This document shows, in pieces, positions 16,405-25,376 of a stretch of 64,000 nucleotides of DNA. The position numbers and the translations under genes were made by a program. The first letter of the stretch is position 1. Each line of letters starts with the position of its first letter. Below the pieces are notes generated by a model. The model worked only from the letters and a program-made list of their open reading frames with translations. It searched no databases and had not been told where the DNA came from. Origin of the DNA: Ideonella livida (GTDB taxonomy: Bacteria; Pseudomonadota; Gammaproteobacteria; Burkholderiales; Burkholderiaceae_C); assembly GCF_010499455.1 (NCBI RefSeq), contig NZ_JAAGOH010000009.1, forward strand, positions 1 through 64,000. Direction: 5' to 3'.

Positions 16405-17223
16405 ATGAGCGAGCTGATCCACATCACCGCTGGCGGCCGCCCGCTGTGCATCGAGCACGCCTGGGTGGGCGTGCCTGACCCGCAGGCTCCACTGCTGGTG
16501 TTTCTGCACGAGGGCCTGGGCTCACTGGCCATGTGGCGCGATTTTCCAGAGCGTTTGTGTCGCGCCGCCGGCGTGCGCGGCCTGGTGTATTCGCGCCCCG
16601 GCTACGGCCGCTCCACCCCGCGCCCGGGGGCTGAGCGCTGGGGCCTGGATTTCATGCACATCCAAGCCGAGCAGGTGCTGCCGGCGCTGCTGGACGCCTT
16701 AGGCGTGGTGGGTCCTTACCACCTGCTGGGCCACAGCGACGGCGGCTCCATCAGCCTGATCCACGCCGCGCGCGCCGCGGGCCGCGTGGCCAGCTGCACC
16801 GTGATGGCGCCGCATATCCTGGTGGAGGCGTTCGGCCTCATCAGCATCCGCGAAGCGCGCCGCGCTTACCTCGAGACGGACCTGCGCGCCAAGCTGGCCC
16901 GCTACCACGACGATGTGGATTCCGCGTTCTGGGGCTGGAACGACATCTGGTTGGCCCCGGACTTTCCCCAGTGGCAAATTACTTCAGAACTAAAGAATAT
17001 CGTGGCGCCTGTGCTGGCCATCCAAGGCTTGGATGACCAGTACGGCACGATGGCCCAGATCGACGGCATTGCCGCAGCCCACCCCGACACCCGGCTGCTC
17101 AAGCTCCCGGCCTGCGGCCACTCGCCCCACAAGGACCAGCCAGAGGCGGTGATCGATGCCGTCAGCCGTTTTCTGGCGGACCCTCTCGCGGCACCCAAGA
17201 GGCCCAACGCCCACGCCGCCTGA
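16405..17223 (+). CDS. Alpha/beta hydrolase of the box cluster
   Basis: A 272-residue alpha/beta-fold hydrolase. The oxyanion segment is 'LVFLHEGLGS', the nucleophile elbow 'GHSDGGS', the acid in 'QGLDDQYG' and the catalytic histidine in 'ACGHSPHKD'. It probably cleaves a thioester or ester and is 26 bases downstream of bclA. A benzoyl-CoA thioesterase-like safety valve or lactone hydrolysis are possible roles, neither shown by sequence. It is translated in the same direction as the transporter genes that follow. Confidence 0.75.
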   Translation: MSELIHITAGGRPLCIEHAWVGVPDPQAPLLVFLHEGLGSLAMWRDFPERLCRAAGVRGLVYSRPGYGRSTPRPGAERWGLDFMHIQAEQVLPALLDALGVVGPYHLLGHSDGGSISLIHAARAAGRVASCTVMAPHILVEAFGLISIREARRAYLETDLRAKLARYHDDVDSAFWGWNDIWLAPDFPQWQITSELKNIVAPVLAIQGLDDQYGTMAQIDGIAAAHPDTRLLKLPACGHSPHKDQPEAVIDAVSRFLADPLAAPKRPNAHAA

Positions 17224-17302
17224 TCCACCCCAGCGTTTCAACCACAGCCCGGCCCCTACCAACCAGCCCGGACCGGGCGCCACCAGTCGGACGGAGACAA
17301 CC

Positions 17303-18487
17303 ATGACGACGACCCCTCGATTCCAAACGCTGACCCGCCTGAGCGCCATCGCGCTGCTGGCCGCCGCCGCTTGCAGTGGTGCGCTGGCCCAGGGCGCCCC
17401 CAAGCTCAAGGTAGGCCTGATGCTGCCCTATACCGGGACCTTCGCGGCGCTGGGCACGGCCATCGAGAACGGCTTTCGTCTGCATGTGCAGGAGCAGGGC
17501 GGCAAGCTGGGGGGCCGAGAGATCGAGTTCTTCAAGGTGGATGACGAGTCCGACCCTGCCAAGGCCACCGACAACGTGGGCAAGCTCATCAAGCGCGACC
17601 AGGTGGATGTGCTGATCGGCACCGTGCACTCCGGCGTGGCCATGGCCATGGCCAAGGCCGCCAAGGAGAGCAACACCCTGCTGATCGTGCCCAATGCCGG
17701 CGCCGATGCCGTGACCGGCCCGATGTGCGCGCCCAACATCTTCCGCTCCAGCTTCAGCAACTGGCAGCCGGCCTATGCCATGGGCGAAGTGGTGGCCAAG
17801 AAGGGCCACAAGACCGCCATCACCATCACCTGGAAGTACGCCGCCGGCACCGAGTCGGTCAACGGCTTCAAGGAGGCTTTCGAGAAGAGCGGGGGCAAGG
17901 TGGTCAAGTCGCTGGACCTGCCTTTCCCGAACGTCGAGTTCCAGGCCTTGCTGACCGAGATTGCCGCGGCCAAGCCCGATGCGGTCTACACCTTCTTTGC
18001 CGGCGGCGGTGCGGTGAAGTTCGTCAAGGACTACGCCGCGGCGGGCCTGAACAAGACCGTCCCGCTCTATGGCGCCGGCTTCCTCACCGATGGCACGCTG
18101 GAGGCCCAGGGCGACGCGGCCCAGGGCCTGTTCACCACGCTGCACTATGCCGACGGCCTGAACACGCCCAAGGACAACGCCTTCCGACTGGCCTATGTGA
18201 AGAGCTTCAAGCTGCAGCCAGACGTGTACGCGGTGCAAGGCTATGACGCCGCGCAGATGCTGGCCATCGGCCTGGCCGCCACCAAGGGCGATGTGAGCAA
18301 GAAGGCTGAGATGGCCGCCGCCATCGAGAAGGCCAGGATCGACAGCCCGCGTGGCCCCTTCACCGTGAGCAAGGCCCACAACCCGGTGCAAGACATCTAC
18401 CTGCGCCAAGTCAAGGGCAAGGAGAACGTGTCGGCGGGTGTGGCGGTGAAGGCGCTGGCCGATCCGGCCCGTGGCTGTCGGATGTAA
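17303..18487 (+). CDS. ABC transporter periplasmic binding protein, likely benzoate uptake
   Basis: A 394-residue type I binding protein (LivK/Peripla_BP_6 family). The Sec signal peptide ends at about residue 28-30 (ALLAAAACSGALAQG). The mature part begins 'KLKVGLMLPYTGTFAALG' and contains 'VDVLIGTVHSGVAMAMAKAA'. The start at 17303 is preceded by CGGAGACAACC. It leads a full ABC set (two permeases, two ATPases) inside the benzoate island, so benzoate or a related aromatic acid is the likely ligand. That ligand is inferred from context, not sequence. Confidence 0.87.
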   Translation: MTTTPRFQTLTRLSAIALLAAAACSGALAQGAPKLKVGLMLPYTGTFAALGTAIENGFRLHVQEQGGKLGGREIEFFKVDDESDPAKATDNVGKLIKRDQVDVLIGTVHSGVAMAMAKAAKESNTLLIVPNAGADAVTGPMCAPNIFRSSFSNWQPAYAMGEVVAKKGHKTAITITWKYAAGTESVNGFKEAFEKSGGKVVKSLDLPFPNVEFQALLTEIAAAKPDAVYTFFAGGGAVKFVKDYAAAGLNKTVPLYGAGFLTDGTLEAQGDAAQGLFTTLHYADGLNTPKDNAFRLAYVKSFKLQPDVYAVQGYDAAQMLAIGLAATKGDVSKKAEMAAAIEKARIDSPRGPFTVSKAHNPVQDIYLRQVKGKENVSAGVAVKALADPARGCRM

Positions 18488-18488
18488 C

Positions 18489-18566
18489 TCCCCCCCTACG
18501 CGATCACAGATCGCGCCCCCCCAGGGGGGCACCACGGGTGGACCGGCCAAGCCGGATCCACCGTGG
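18489..18566. repeat. REP-like intergenic repeat, copy 1
   Basis: Three nested inverted repeats occur: CGCGATC/GATCGCG, a C-run facing a G-run, and CCACGGGTGGACCGGC paired with GCCGGATCCACCGTGG around a CAA loop. The last two parts match copy 2 (19545-19603) closely in order and sequence. The repeat fills the gap before livH and may set its expression. Its 3' edge reaches a possible GTG start at 18563. Confidence 0.65.
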
Positions 18567-18640
18567 TTGGCTTGGTTGGTGTTGGCCTGGCGGCGGCCTC
18601 TTTGTTTTGTGCGGCTTGGGTGCCGAGTGGGGTGGGCTTC

Positions 18641-19519
18641 GTGGATTTCTCGACTTTTCTGATCCAGTGCCTCAACGCGCTGCAGTACGGCTTGCTGCTG
18701 TTTTTGGTGGCGTCGGGGCTGACGCTGATCTTCGGGATCATGGGTGTCATCAATTTGGCGCATGGCAGCTTCTACATGATCGGGGCCTACATGGCCTATG
18801 CGCTGGCGCCGGTGGCGGCCACCTGGGGTGGCGGTTTCTGGAGTGTGCTGGTGCTGGGCTTGGTGCTCTCGGTGGCGCTGGGTTATGTGCTGGAGTGGGT
18901 GTTTTTCAGCTACCTCTACGAGCGTGAACACCTGCAGCAGGTGCTGATGACCTATGGCCTCATCTTGGTGTTTGAGGAACTGCGCAGCATCCTGCTGGGC
19001 GATGACGTGCATGGCGTGCAGCCGCCCGCCTTCCTGTCCGGCACCATCCCGCTGGGCGACGTGATGACCTACCCGGTCTACCGGCTGTTCATCTCGGCGG
19101 TGTGCGTGGCGGTGGCCCTGGGCATGTGGGCGGTGATGAGCCGCACCCGGCTGGGCATGCGCATCCGGGCCGGGGCCAGCAACCGGGAGATGGTGCGGGC
19201 GATGGGCGTGAACATCCGCCTGCTGTACCGCATCGTGTTTGCCGTCGGCGTGGCCCTGGCGGCGCTGGCCGGCATGATCGCGGCGCCCATGTCCTCGGTG
19301 TACCCCGGCATGGGCGGCTCGGTGCTCATCATTTGCTTCGTGGTGGTGGTCATTGGTGGCATCGGCTCCATCAAGGGCGCGCTGGTGGCGGCCCTGTTGG
19401 TGGGCCTGGTGGACACCTTCGGCAAGGTGCTGGTGCCCAGCATCGCCGGCCTGTCGGTCTACCTCTTGATGGCCGTGATGCTGCTCTGGAAGCCGCAAGG
19501 CCTGTTCAAAGCAGGATGA
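18641..19519 (+). CDS. Branched-chain-type ABC permease (LivH family)
   Basis: About 292 residues of hydrophobic permease. 'FLIQCLNALQYGLLLFLVASGLTLIFG' and 'MGVINLAHGSFYMIGAY' are typical LivH N-terminal helices; 'NREMVRAMGVNIRLLYRIVF' is the cytoplasmic EAA-like loop that meets the ATPases. GTG 18641 gives the usual family N-terminus and has GGGGTGGG before it. A GTG at 18563 would add 26 mostly hydrophobic residues but begins at the repeat edge. The gene is separated from both neighbours by REP-like repeats, unlike the tight livM-livG-livF block. Confidence 0.87.
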   Translation: MDFSTFLIQCLNALQYGLLLFLVASGLTLIFGIMGVINLAHGSFYMIGAYMAYALAPVAATWGGGFWSVLVLGLVLSVALGYVLEWVFFSYLYEREHLQQVLMTYGLILVFEELRSILLGDDVHGVQPPAFLSGTIPLGDVMTYPVYRLFISAVCVAVALGMWAVMSRTRLGMRIRAGASNREMVRAMGVNIRLLYRIVFAVGVALAALAGMIAAPMSSVYPGMGGSVLIICFVVVVIGGIGSIKGALVAALLVGLVDTFGKVLVPSIAGLSVYLLMAVMLLWKPQGLFKAG

Positions 19520-19544
19520 ATAGGCCCACCCCCGAAGCGCCTGC

Positions 19545-19603
19545 GGCGCCTCCCCCTCAAGGGGGCGCCACCCGCGGCCCGGCAAAGCCGGTTCCGCGGT
19601 GGC
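19545..19603. repeat. REP-like intergenic repeat, copy 2
   Basis: CCCCCTCAAGGGGG forms a hairpin, extended by GGCGCC on both sides. It is followed by CCGCGGCCCGGC and GCCGGTTCCGCGG around an AAA loop. Apart from a few bases this is the same two-hairpin unit as copy 1. It lies between livH and livM. Such units are common between genes in Burkholderiales; only these two copies were seen here. Confidence 0.65.
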
Positions 19604-19663
19604 CGCTTGACGGCTTGAAACAGGTCCGAGCGGGCGGCTCGTGATTGAACCTGGAGGTTTGAA

Positions 19664-20722
19664 ATGTCTGATCCCATGTGGGTGCGCAAAGGCCTGCCGG
19701 TGCTGCTGGCCTTTGCCGGGCTGGCGTTGCTGCCGGCCTTGATCTCTGGCTTCTACCTGGAGCTGGCGATGAAGATCATGATCCTGGCGCTGTTCGCCCT
19801 CAGCCTGGAGCTGCTGGTGGGGCAGACCGGGCTGGTGTGCTTTGGGCAGGCGGCGTTTTTTGGCATCGGGGCCTATGTGGTCACGCTGATGTCACCACAG
19901 AGTGAAGGCGCCTCGCTGTGGCTGGCGCTGCCCGCCGCCCTAGGCGCAGCGGCGCTGTTTGCCCTGGTGGTGGGCCTGCTGAGCCTGCGCACCCAGGGCG
20001 TGTACTTCATCATGATCACGCTGGCCTTCGCGCAGATGGCCTACTTTGTGTTCCATGACACCGACCTGGGCGGTGGCAGCGACGGCATCTACCTCTACTT
20101 CCGGCCGGTGCTCAAGCTGGGGGACTGGCAGCCGTTTGACCTGGACAAGCCCATCACCCTGTACTACGCGGTGTGGGCCTGCCTGGCGGGCACGTTTGTG
20201 GGTCTGGCGGTGCTGCTGCAAAGCCGCACCGGCCGGGCGCTGGCCGGCATCAAGGCCAATGAGCAGCGCATGCGGGCGGCGGGCTTTTCCACCTTGCCCT
20301 ACAAACTGGGCGCCTTTGTGCTGTCAGCCGTGCTGGCGGCGCTGGCGGGCTTTTTGTTCGCGCTCAAAGATGGCTTTGTGAACCCGGAGATCCTGAGCTG
20401 GCACTTCAGCGGCGCCGTGCTGATCATGATCATCTTGGGCGGGCTGGGCCACCTGCGCGGGGCGCTGCTCGGCGCGGCGGCCTTCACGCTGTTGCAGGAG
20501 CTGTTTCAGTCCCAAGCCCTGTTTGGCAGCTTTGCCAAGCACTGGCAGCTGATGCTGGGCCTGTCCATCATCGCCATCGTGGCCTTCATGCCCAAGGGCC
20601 TGGTGGGGCTGCCGGCCCTGCTGGGGGGGCGCCGCGCCCGCCCGGCGCCGGAGGACTCGGCCAGCTTCGGTGCCACCCCGGCCTCTGCCACGTCTCACAG
20701 CCCCGAGGTGCGCCATGTCTGA
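19664..20722 (+). CDS. Branched-chain-type ABC permease (LivM family)
   Basis: A 352-residue inner-membrane permease partner. The N-terminal helices read 'ALFALSLELLVGQTGLVCFGQAAFFGIGAYV', the LivM signature. The coupling loop is 'LAGIKANEQRMRAAGFST', and the last helix is followed by a Pro/Ala/Ser-rich tail. The start at 19664 follows TGGAGGTTTGAA. The stop overlaps the start of the first ATPase gene by eight bases, showing translational coupling. Confidence 0.9.
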   Translation: MSDPMWVRKGLPVLLAFAGLALLPALISGFYLELAMKIMILALFALSLELLVGQTGLVCFGQAAFFGIGAYVVTLMSPQSEGASLWLALPAALGAAALFALVVGLLSLRTQGVYFIMITLAFAQMAYFVFHDTDLGGGSDGIYLYFRPVLKLGDWQPFDLDKPITLYYAVWACLAGTFVGLAVLLQSRTGRALAGIKANEQRMRAAGFSTLPYKLGAFVLSAVLAALAGFLFALKDGFVNPEILSWHFSGAVLIMIILGGLGHLRGALLGAAAFTLLQELFQSQALFGSFAKHWQLMLGLSIIAIVAFMPKGLVGLPALLGGRRARPAPEDSASFGATPASATSHSPEVRHV

Positions 20723-21488
20723 CGCTGTTCTGTCCTCCGCGGACGCCATCGCCCTGCAGGCCGAAGGCGTCTCCCGCTACTTTGGCGGCCTCAAGGCGGT
20801 GGAGGGGGTGTCCCTCACGCTGCGCCGGGGCGAGCTGCACGCGGTGATCGGCACCAACGGGGCAGGCAAGTCCACCCTCATCAACCTGCTCTCGGGCGAG
20901 CTGCCGCCCAGCGCCGGCCGCGTCATCCTCAACGGGCAGGAGGTGACGGACTGGAGCCAGCCGCGCCGCGCCCGGGCCGGCCTGGGCCGCAGCTACCAGC
21001 GCAACACCGTGTTCCTGGAGTTCACCGTGCGCGAGAACTGCCGCCTGGCCGCCCAGGCCCGCTGGCAACGTGCCTGGGACTGGTGGACCCCCGCCAAGCG
21101 CTGCGCCAAGGCCCAGGCTGCCGCTGAAGACGCCCTGGCCCGCGCCGGCCTGAGGGCGGTGGCCGAGCGCACCGCCGGCACCCTCAGCCACGGCCAAAAG
21201 CGCCAGTTGGAGATCGCCATGTGCCTGGCCAGCGACCCGCAGGTGTTGCTGCTGGACGAGCCCCTGGCCGGCATGGGCCCCGAAGAGACGGAACGCATGC
21301 TGGCGCTGCTGGGCCAACTCAAGACCGGCCACGCCATCTTGCTGGTGGAGCACGACATGGACGCCGTGTTCCGCGTGGCCGACCGCATCACCGTGATGGT
21401 CAACGGCCGCGTCATCGCCTCCGACCTGCCTGACGCCATCCGCCAGCACCGCGAGGTGCGCATCGCCTACCTGGGCGATGGCCACTGA
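20715..21488 (+). CDS. ABC transporter ATPase (LivG family)
   Basis: A 257-residue ATPase. Walker A is 'GTNGAGKST', the Q-loop lies in 'GLGRSYQRNTVFLEFTV', the signature is 'LSHGQKRQLEIA' (LSHGQ rather than LSGGQ), Walker B is 'QVLLLDEP' and the switch histidine is in 'LLVEHDMD'. The start at 20715 overlaps the LivM stop. It powers uptake together with the second ATPase, 10 bases downstream. Confidence 0.92.
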   Translation: MSDAVLSSADAIALQAEGVSRYFGGLKAVEGVSLTLRRGELHAVIGTNGAGKSTLINLLSGELPPSAGRVILNGQEVTDWSQPRRARAGLGRSYQRNTVFLEFTVRENCRLAAQARWQRAWDWWTPAKRCAKAQAAAEDALARAGLRAVAERTAGTLSHGQKRQLEIAMCLASDPQVLLLDEPLAGMGPEETERMLALLGQLKTGHAILLVEHDMDAVFRVADRITVMVNGRVIASDLPDAIRQHREVRIAYLGDGH

Positions 21489-21498
21489 AGGACTCCGC

Positions 21499-22269
<771 letters not shown>

Positions 22270-22314
22270 TCCGCGCACCTTGTTTTCTTCCTGACTCAGA
22301 ACCCCCTCGCTCCC

Positions 22315-23520
22315 ATGACGAATCAAGCCTTCATCTGCGACGCCCAGCGCACCCCCATCGGCCGCTACGGCGGCGCCCTCAGCAGCGTGCGCACCGACGA
22401 CCTGGGTGCCTTGCCGCTCAAGGCCCTGATGGTCCGCCACCCGAACCTGGACTGGGCGGCTGTGACCGACGTGATCTACGGCTGCGCCAACCAGGCCGGT
22501 GAGGACAACCGCAACGTGGCCCACATGGCCAGCCTGCTGGCCGGCCTGCCGCTGGCGCTGCCCGGCAGCACCATCAACCGCCTGTGCGGCTCGGGCATGG
22601 ACGCGGTGGGCACGGCCGCCCGCGCCATCAAGGCCGGTGAAGCGGGCTTGATGATTGCCGGCGGCGTGGAGAGCATGAGCCGCGCGCCCTTCGTCATGCC
22701 CAAGGCCACCAGTGCTTTCAGCCGCGACAACGCGGTGTACGACACCACCATCGGCTGGCGTTTTGTGAACAAGCTGATGAAGGAGCGCTACGGCGTGGAT
22801 TCCATGCCCGAGACCGCCGAGAACGTGGCCACGGACTACCGCATCAGCCGCGAAGACCAGGACTGCTTCGCCCTGGCCAGCCAGAAGAAGACCGTCGCCG
22901 CTCAAGCCGCCGGCTTCTTTGACGCCGAAATCTGCCCCGTCACCTTGCCGCAGAAAAAGGGCGACCCCGTGGTGGTGGCCCGGGACGAGCATCCGCGCGA
23001 CACCAGCCTGGACGCCCTGGCCAAGCTCAAGGGCGTGGTGCGCCCTGACGGCAGCGTGACGGCCGGTAATGCCAGCGGCGTGAACGATGGCGCTGTGGCC
23101 CTGCTGCTGGCCAGTGAGGCCGCTGCCAGCCGCCACGGCCTGACGCCGCGTGCCCGCGTGGTCGGCATGGCCACGGCCGGCGTGCCGCCGCGCATCATGG
23201 GCATGGGGCCGGCGCCGGCCACGCGCAAGGTGCTCGAACTCACGGGCCTCTCTCTGGCGCAGATGGACGTGATCGAGCTGAACGAAGCCTTTGCCGCCCA
23301 AGGCCTGGCCGTGCTGCGCGACCTGGGCCTGCAGGACGACGACCCGCGCGTGAACCCCAACGGCGGGGCCATCGCCCTGGGCCACCCGCTGGGGGCCAGC
23401 GGCGCGCGCCTGGTGATGACGGCGGTGAACCAGCTGCAACGGACCGGTGGCCGTTACGCCCTGTGCACCATGTGCATTGGGGTGGGGCAGGGCATCGCGC
23501 TGATCGTCGAGCGTGTCTGA
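22315..23520 (+). CDS. pcaF: 3-oxoadipyl-CoA thiolase
   Basis: A 401-residue thiolase. The nucleophile cysteine is in 'NRLCGSGMDAVGTA', the histidine in 'GGAIALGHPLGASGAR' and the second cysteine in 'CTMCIGVGQGIAL'. The N-terminus 'AFICDAQRTPIGRYGGALS' matches PcaF/PaaJ. It cleaves 3-oxoadipyl-CoA to succinyl-CoA and acetyl-CoA, the last step of the box route after PaaH. It closes the rightward operon, downstream of the transporter rather than beside the other beta-oxidation genes. Confidence 0.92.
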   Translation: MTNQAFICDAQRTPIGRYGGALSSVRTDDLGALPLKALMVRHPNLDWAAVTDVIYGCANQAGEDNRNVAHMASLLAGLPLALPGSTINRLCGSGMDAVGTAARAIKAGEAGLMIAGGVESMSRAPFVMPKATSAFSRDNAVYDTTIGWRFVNKLMKERYGVDSMPETAENVATDYRISREDQDCFALASQKKTVAAQAAGFFDAEICPVTLPQKKGDPVVVARDEHPRDTSLDALAKLKGVVRPDGSVTAGNASGVNDGAVALLLASEAAASRHGLTPRARVVGMATAGVPPRIMGMGPAPATRKVLELTGLSLAQMDVIELNEAFAAQGLAVLRDLGLQDDDPRVNPNGGAIALGHPLGASGARLVMTAVNQLQRTGGRYALCTMCIGVGQGIALIVERV

Positions 23521-23576
23521 GGCTGGCGCCACACGTCCCGCGCCGGTTCCGGGATGCGGTCTGCCCACTTGGGACT

Positions 23577-23661
23577 GTGCAGATTTGCAGCGTCTTTGTT
23601 TGCAGATGTGAAGTCAGTGCTTTCCTGAGTGGGGAAGTACCGAATCCCCGGAACGGTGCAT
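23577..23661. promoter_or_regulatory. Cluster of TGCA half-sites upstream of the orphan binding protein
   Basis: The 212-bp gap after pcaF holds no gene. It contains TGCA at 23578, 23586, 23601 and 23657, and a repeated TTTGCAG at 23584-23590 and 23599-23605. The spacing (4 and 11 bases) differs from the strict TGCA-N6-TGCA of the box promoters, so a BoxR site is possible but not shown. Confidence 0.3.
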
Positions 23662-23732
23662 GACCCTGAAACTGTCGTTGCGTTGACAACACATCAGGTC
23701 CGGGGCGATGCCACCGGACAGGGAGACTGCAG

Positions 23733-24881
23733 ATGAATGGCACGAGACGTCGTTGGATCCGCGCCGGGCTGGGCGTGGGTGTGGGCCTGGCGCTGGGGGG
23801 GGCTGGGCCGGCCCGGGCCGCCGATCTGGTGGTGGCGCAGGTGGCCCCTTTCAGTGGGCCGCTGGCCGTCAATGGCGAGGCCAACTACCTGGGTGCCAAG
23901 GCCTACTTTGACCAGGTCAACGCCCAGGGCGGCGTGCAGGGCAACCGCATCCGCTTCGTGCGGGAGGACGACCAGTACCAGCCCGCCGAGACGGTGCGCC
24001 TGGTGCGGCTGGTGGCCGAGCGGGACCGGCCGGTGGCCTTCGTCAACCTGCTGGGTTCGGCCAACGTCGCGGCCCTGCTGCAGGACCGGACGCTGGACCG
24101 CGTGGGCATTCCGGCCGTGGGCGTCACGCCCGGCAGCGAGAGCCTGCGCACCCCGGGCAGTCCGCTGATGTTCCACCTGCAGGCCGGCGATCGGCTGCAG
24201 ATCGAGGCCATCCTGAAGAACCTGGCCAATGTGGGCCTGTCCCGGGTCGGCGTGGTCTACCAGGACATCCCCTTTGGCCGCAACGGCCTGAATTACATCG
24301 AGGAGCAGGCGGGCCCGCGCCAGTTGCAGGTGGTGGCCAAGGTGGCGCTGCCCCCTGGCGCCGACGACGCCCGCGACGCCGTGGCCCGGTTGCGCGGCCA
24401 GGGGGCTCAGACCTTCCTGATGATCCTGGCGCCCAACAGCGGCGCAGCCTTCGTGCGTGACCTGCGGGCCGTGGGCGACCGCACGCCGGTGTACGGGCTC
24501 AGCTATGTCTCGGCCCAGAGTGTGGTGGCCAAGGCAGGCCCGGAAGGGGCGCTGGGCGTGGCCCTGGCCCAGGTGACGCCCAACCCCAACTCGCCCACGA
24601 CGGGACTGATCCGGGACTTCCAGACCGCCATGCGTGACTTTGCGCCCAAGGGCACAGAGCTCAACACCATGACGCTGGCGGGCTACCTGGCCGCCCGGGT
24701 GACGGTGGAGGGGCTGCGCCGCAGCAGCCTGCCGCTCAAGCCGGAGAACCTGGAGGCGGCGGTGCGCCGCCTGCGCCTGGACCTGGGGGGTTACACGGTG
24801 GACTTCGCCTCGGGCGACAACGTGGGTTCCCGCCAGGTGGCCCTGTCGGTCATCGACCGCAGCGGCAATCTGCGCTACTGA
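23733..24881 (+). CDS. ABC transporter periplasmic binding protein, orphan
   Basis: A 382-residue LivK-type binding protein. The signal peptide carries consecutive arginines (TRRRWIRAGLG) and ends 'GPARAA' near residue 29; the arginines resemble a Tat signal, though Sec export is equally possible. The mature part begins 'DLVVAQVAPFSGPLAVNG' and includes 'GVQGNRIRFVREDDQYQP'. No permease or ATPase accompanies it. It may share the benzoate transporter just upstream, or act as a sensor protein. The ligand is unknown. Confidence 0.82.
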   Translation: MNGTRRRWIRAGLGVGVGLALGGAGPARAADLVVAQVAPFSGPLAVNGEANYLGAKAYFDQVNAQGGVQGNRIRFVREDDQYQPAETVRLVRLVAERDRPVAFVNLLGSANVAALLQDRTLDRVGIPAVGVTPGSESLRTPGSPLMFHLQAGDRLQIEAILKNLANVGLSRVGVVYQDIPFGRNGLNYIEEQAGPRQLQVVAKVALPPGADDARDAVARLRGQGAQTFLMILAPNSGAAFVRDLRAVGDRTPVYGLSYVSAQSVVAKAGPEGALGVALAQVTPNPNSPTTGLIRDFQTAMRDFAPKGTELNTMTLAGYLAARVTVEGLRRSSLPLKPENLEAAVRRLRLDLGGYTVDFASGDNVGSRQVALSVIDRSGNLRY

Positions 24882-24940
24882 ACGGCACCGCTCCGCCAGC
24901 AGGGCCGGCCTGTGGTGCCGGCCCTGCGGGGGCGCCGTGG

Positions 24941-25285
24941 TCAGCGCGGGGCCGCCACCGCAGGCGCGGAGGCGGCCTGTGCAGCCTCGGCGCAGCGGCC
25001 ACGCTTCTCAAACCAGTACACCGCGTTGCCAGCCACCACGATGCTGCCACTGACCACCACGCTGGCCGCCGTGACCAGGCCGGAGGCCACCAGCAGGCTG
25101 GCGCAACCCTCGTTGCTGCAGCCGGCCATGCCCCGCAGCACCACGGGCTCCATCTCCATGCGCCGGCTCTCGATCTGGCAGGCCTGGTCATAGACCGGCA
25201 CCGAGCGGGGCACGTAGACGCAACCGCTCAGGACGGTCAGCAGGCCCAGCAGGACCAGGCGGCAGGAGGCAGGCACGGTAATCAT
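24941..25285 (-). CDS. Small lipoprotein of unknown function
   Basis: A 114-residue product with a lipoprotein signal: hydrophobic stretch 'LVLLGLLTVLSGC' with the lipidated cysteine at residue 22. Further cysteines occur in 'DQACQIES' and 'CSNEGCASLL'. One hydrophobic segment (about 65-88) may cross or touch the membrane. The C-terminus is Ala-rich. It is convergent with the orphan binding protein. The protein was not recognised beyond the lipobox. Confidence 0.65.
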   Translation of the reverse strand: MITVPASCRLVLLGLLTVLSGCVYVPRSVPVYDQACQIESRRMEMEPVVLRGMAGCSNEGCASLLVASGLVTAASVVVSGSIVVAGNAVYWFEKRGRCAEAAQAASAPAVAAPR

Positions 25286-25376
25286 CCGTCCAGTGTGGCC
25301 GCTATGCCGGCCCCGCGGAGCGCCGCAGGGCGGGTCGGCGCCCCGCGTCCTAGGGGGCAGGGCGGCCCGGGGCCGT

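Noticed and set aside
17162-19585. Long open frame antisense to the binding protein and livH
   Set aside because: His/Gln-rich low-complexity shadow of the transporter genes.
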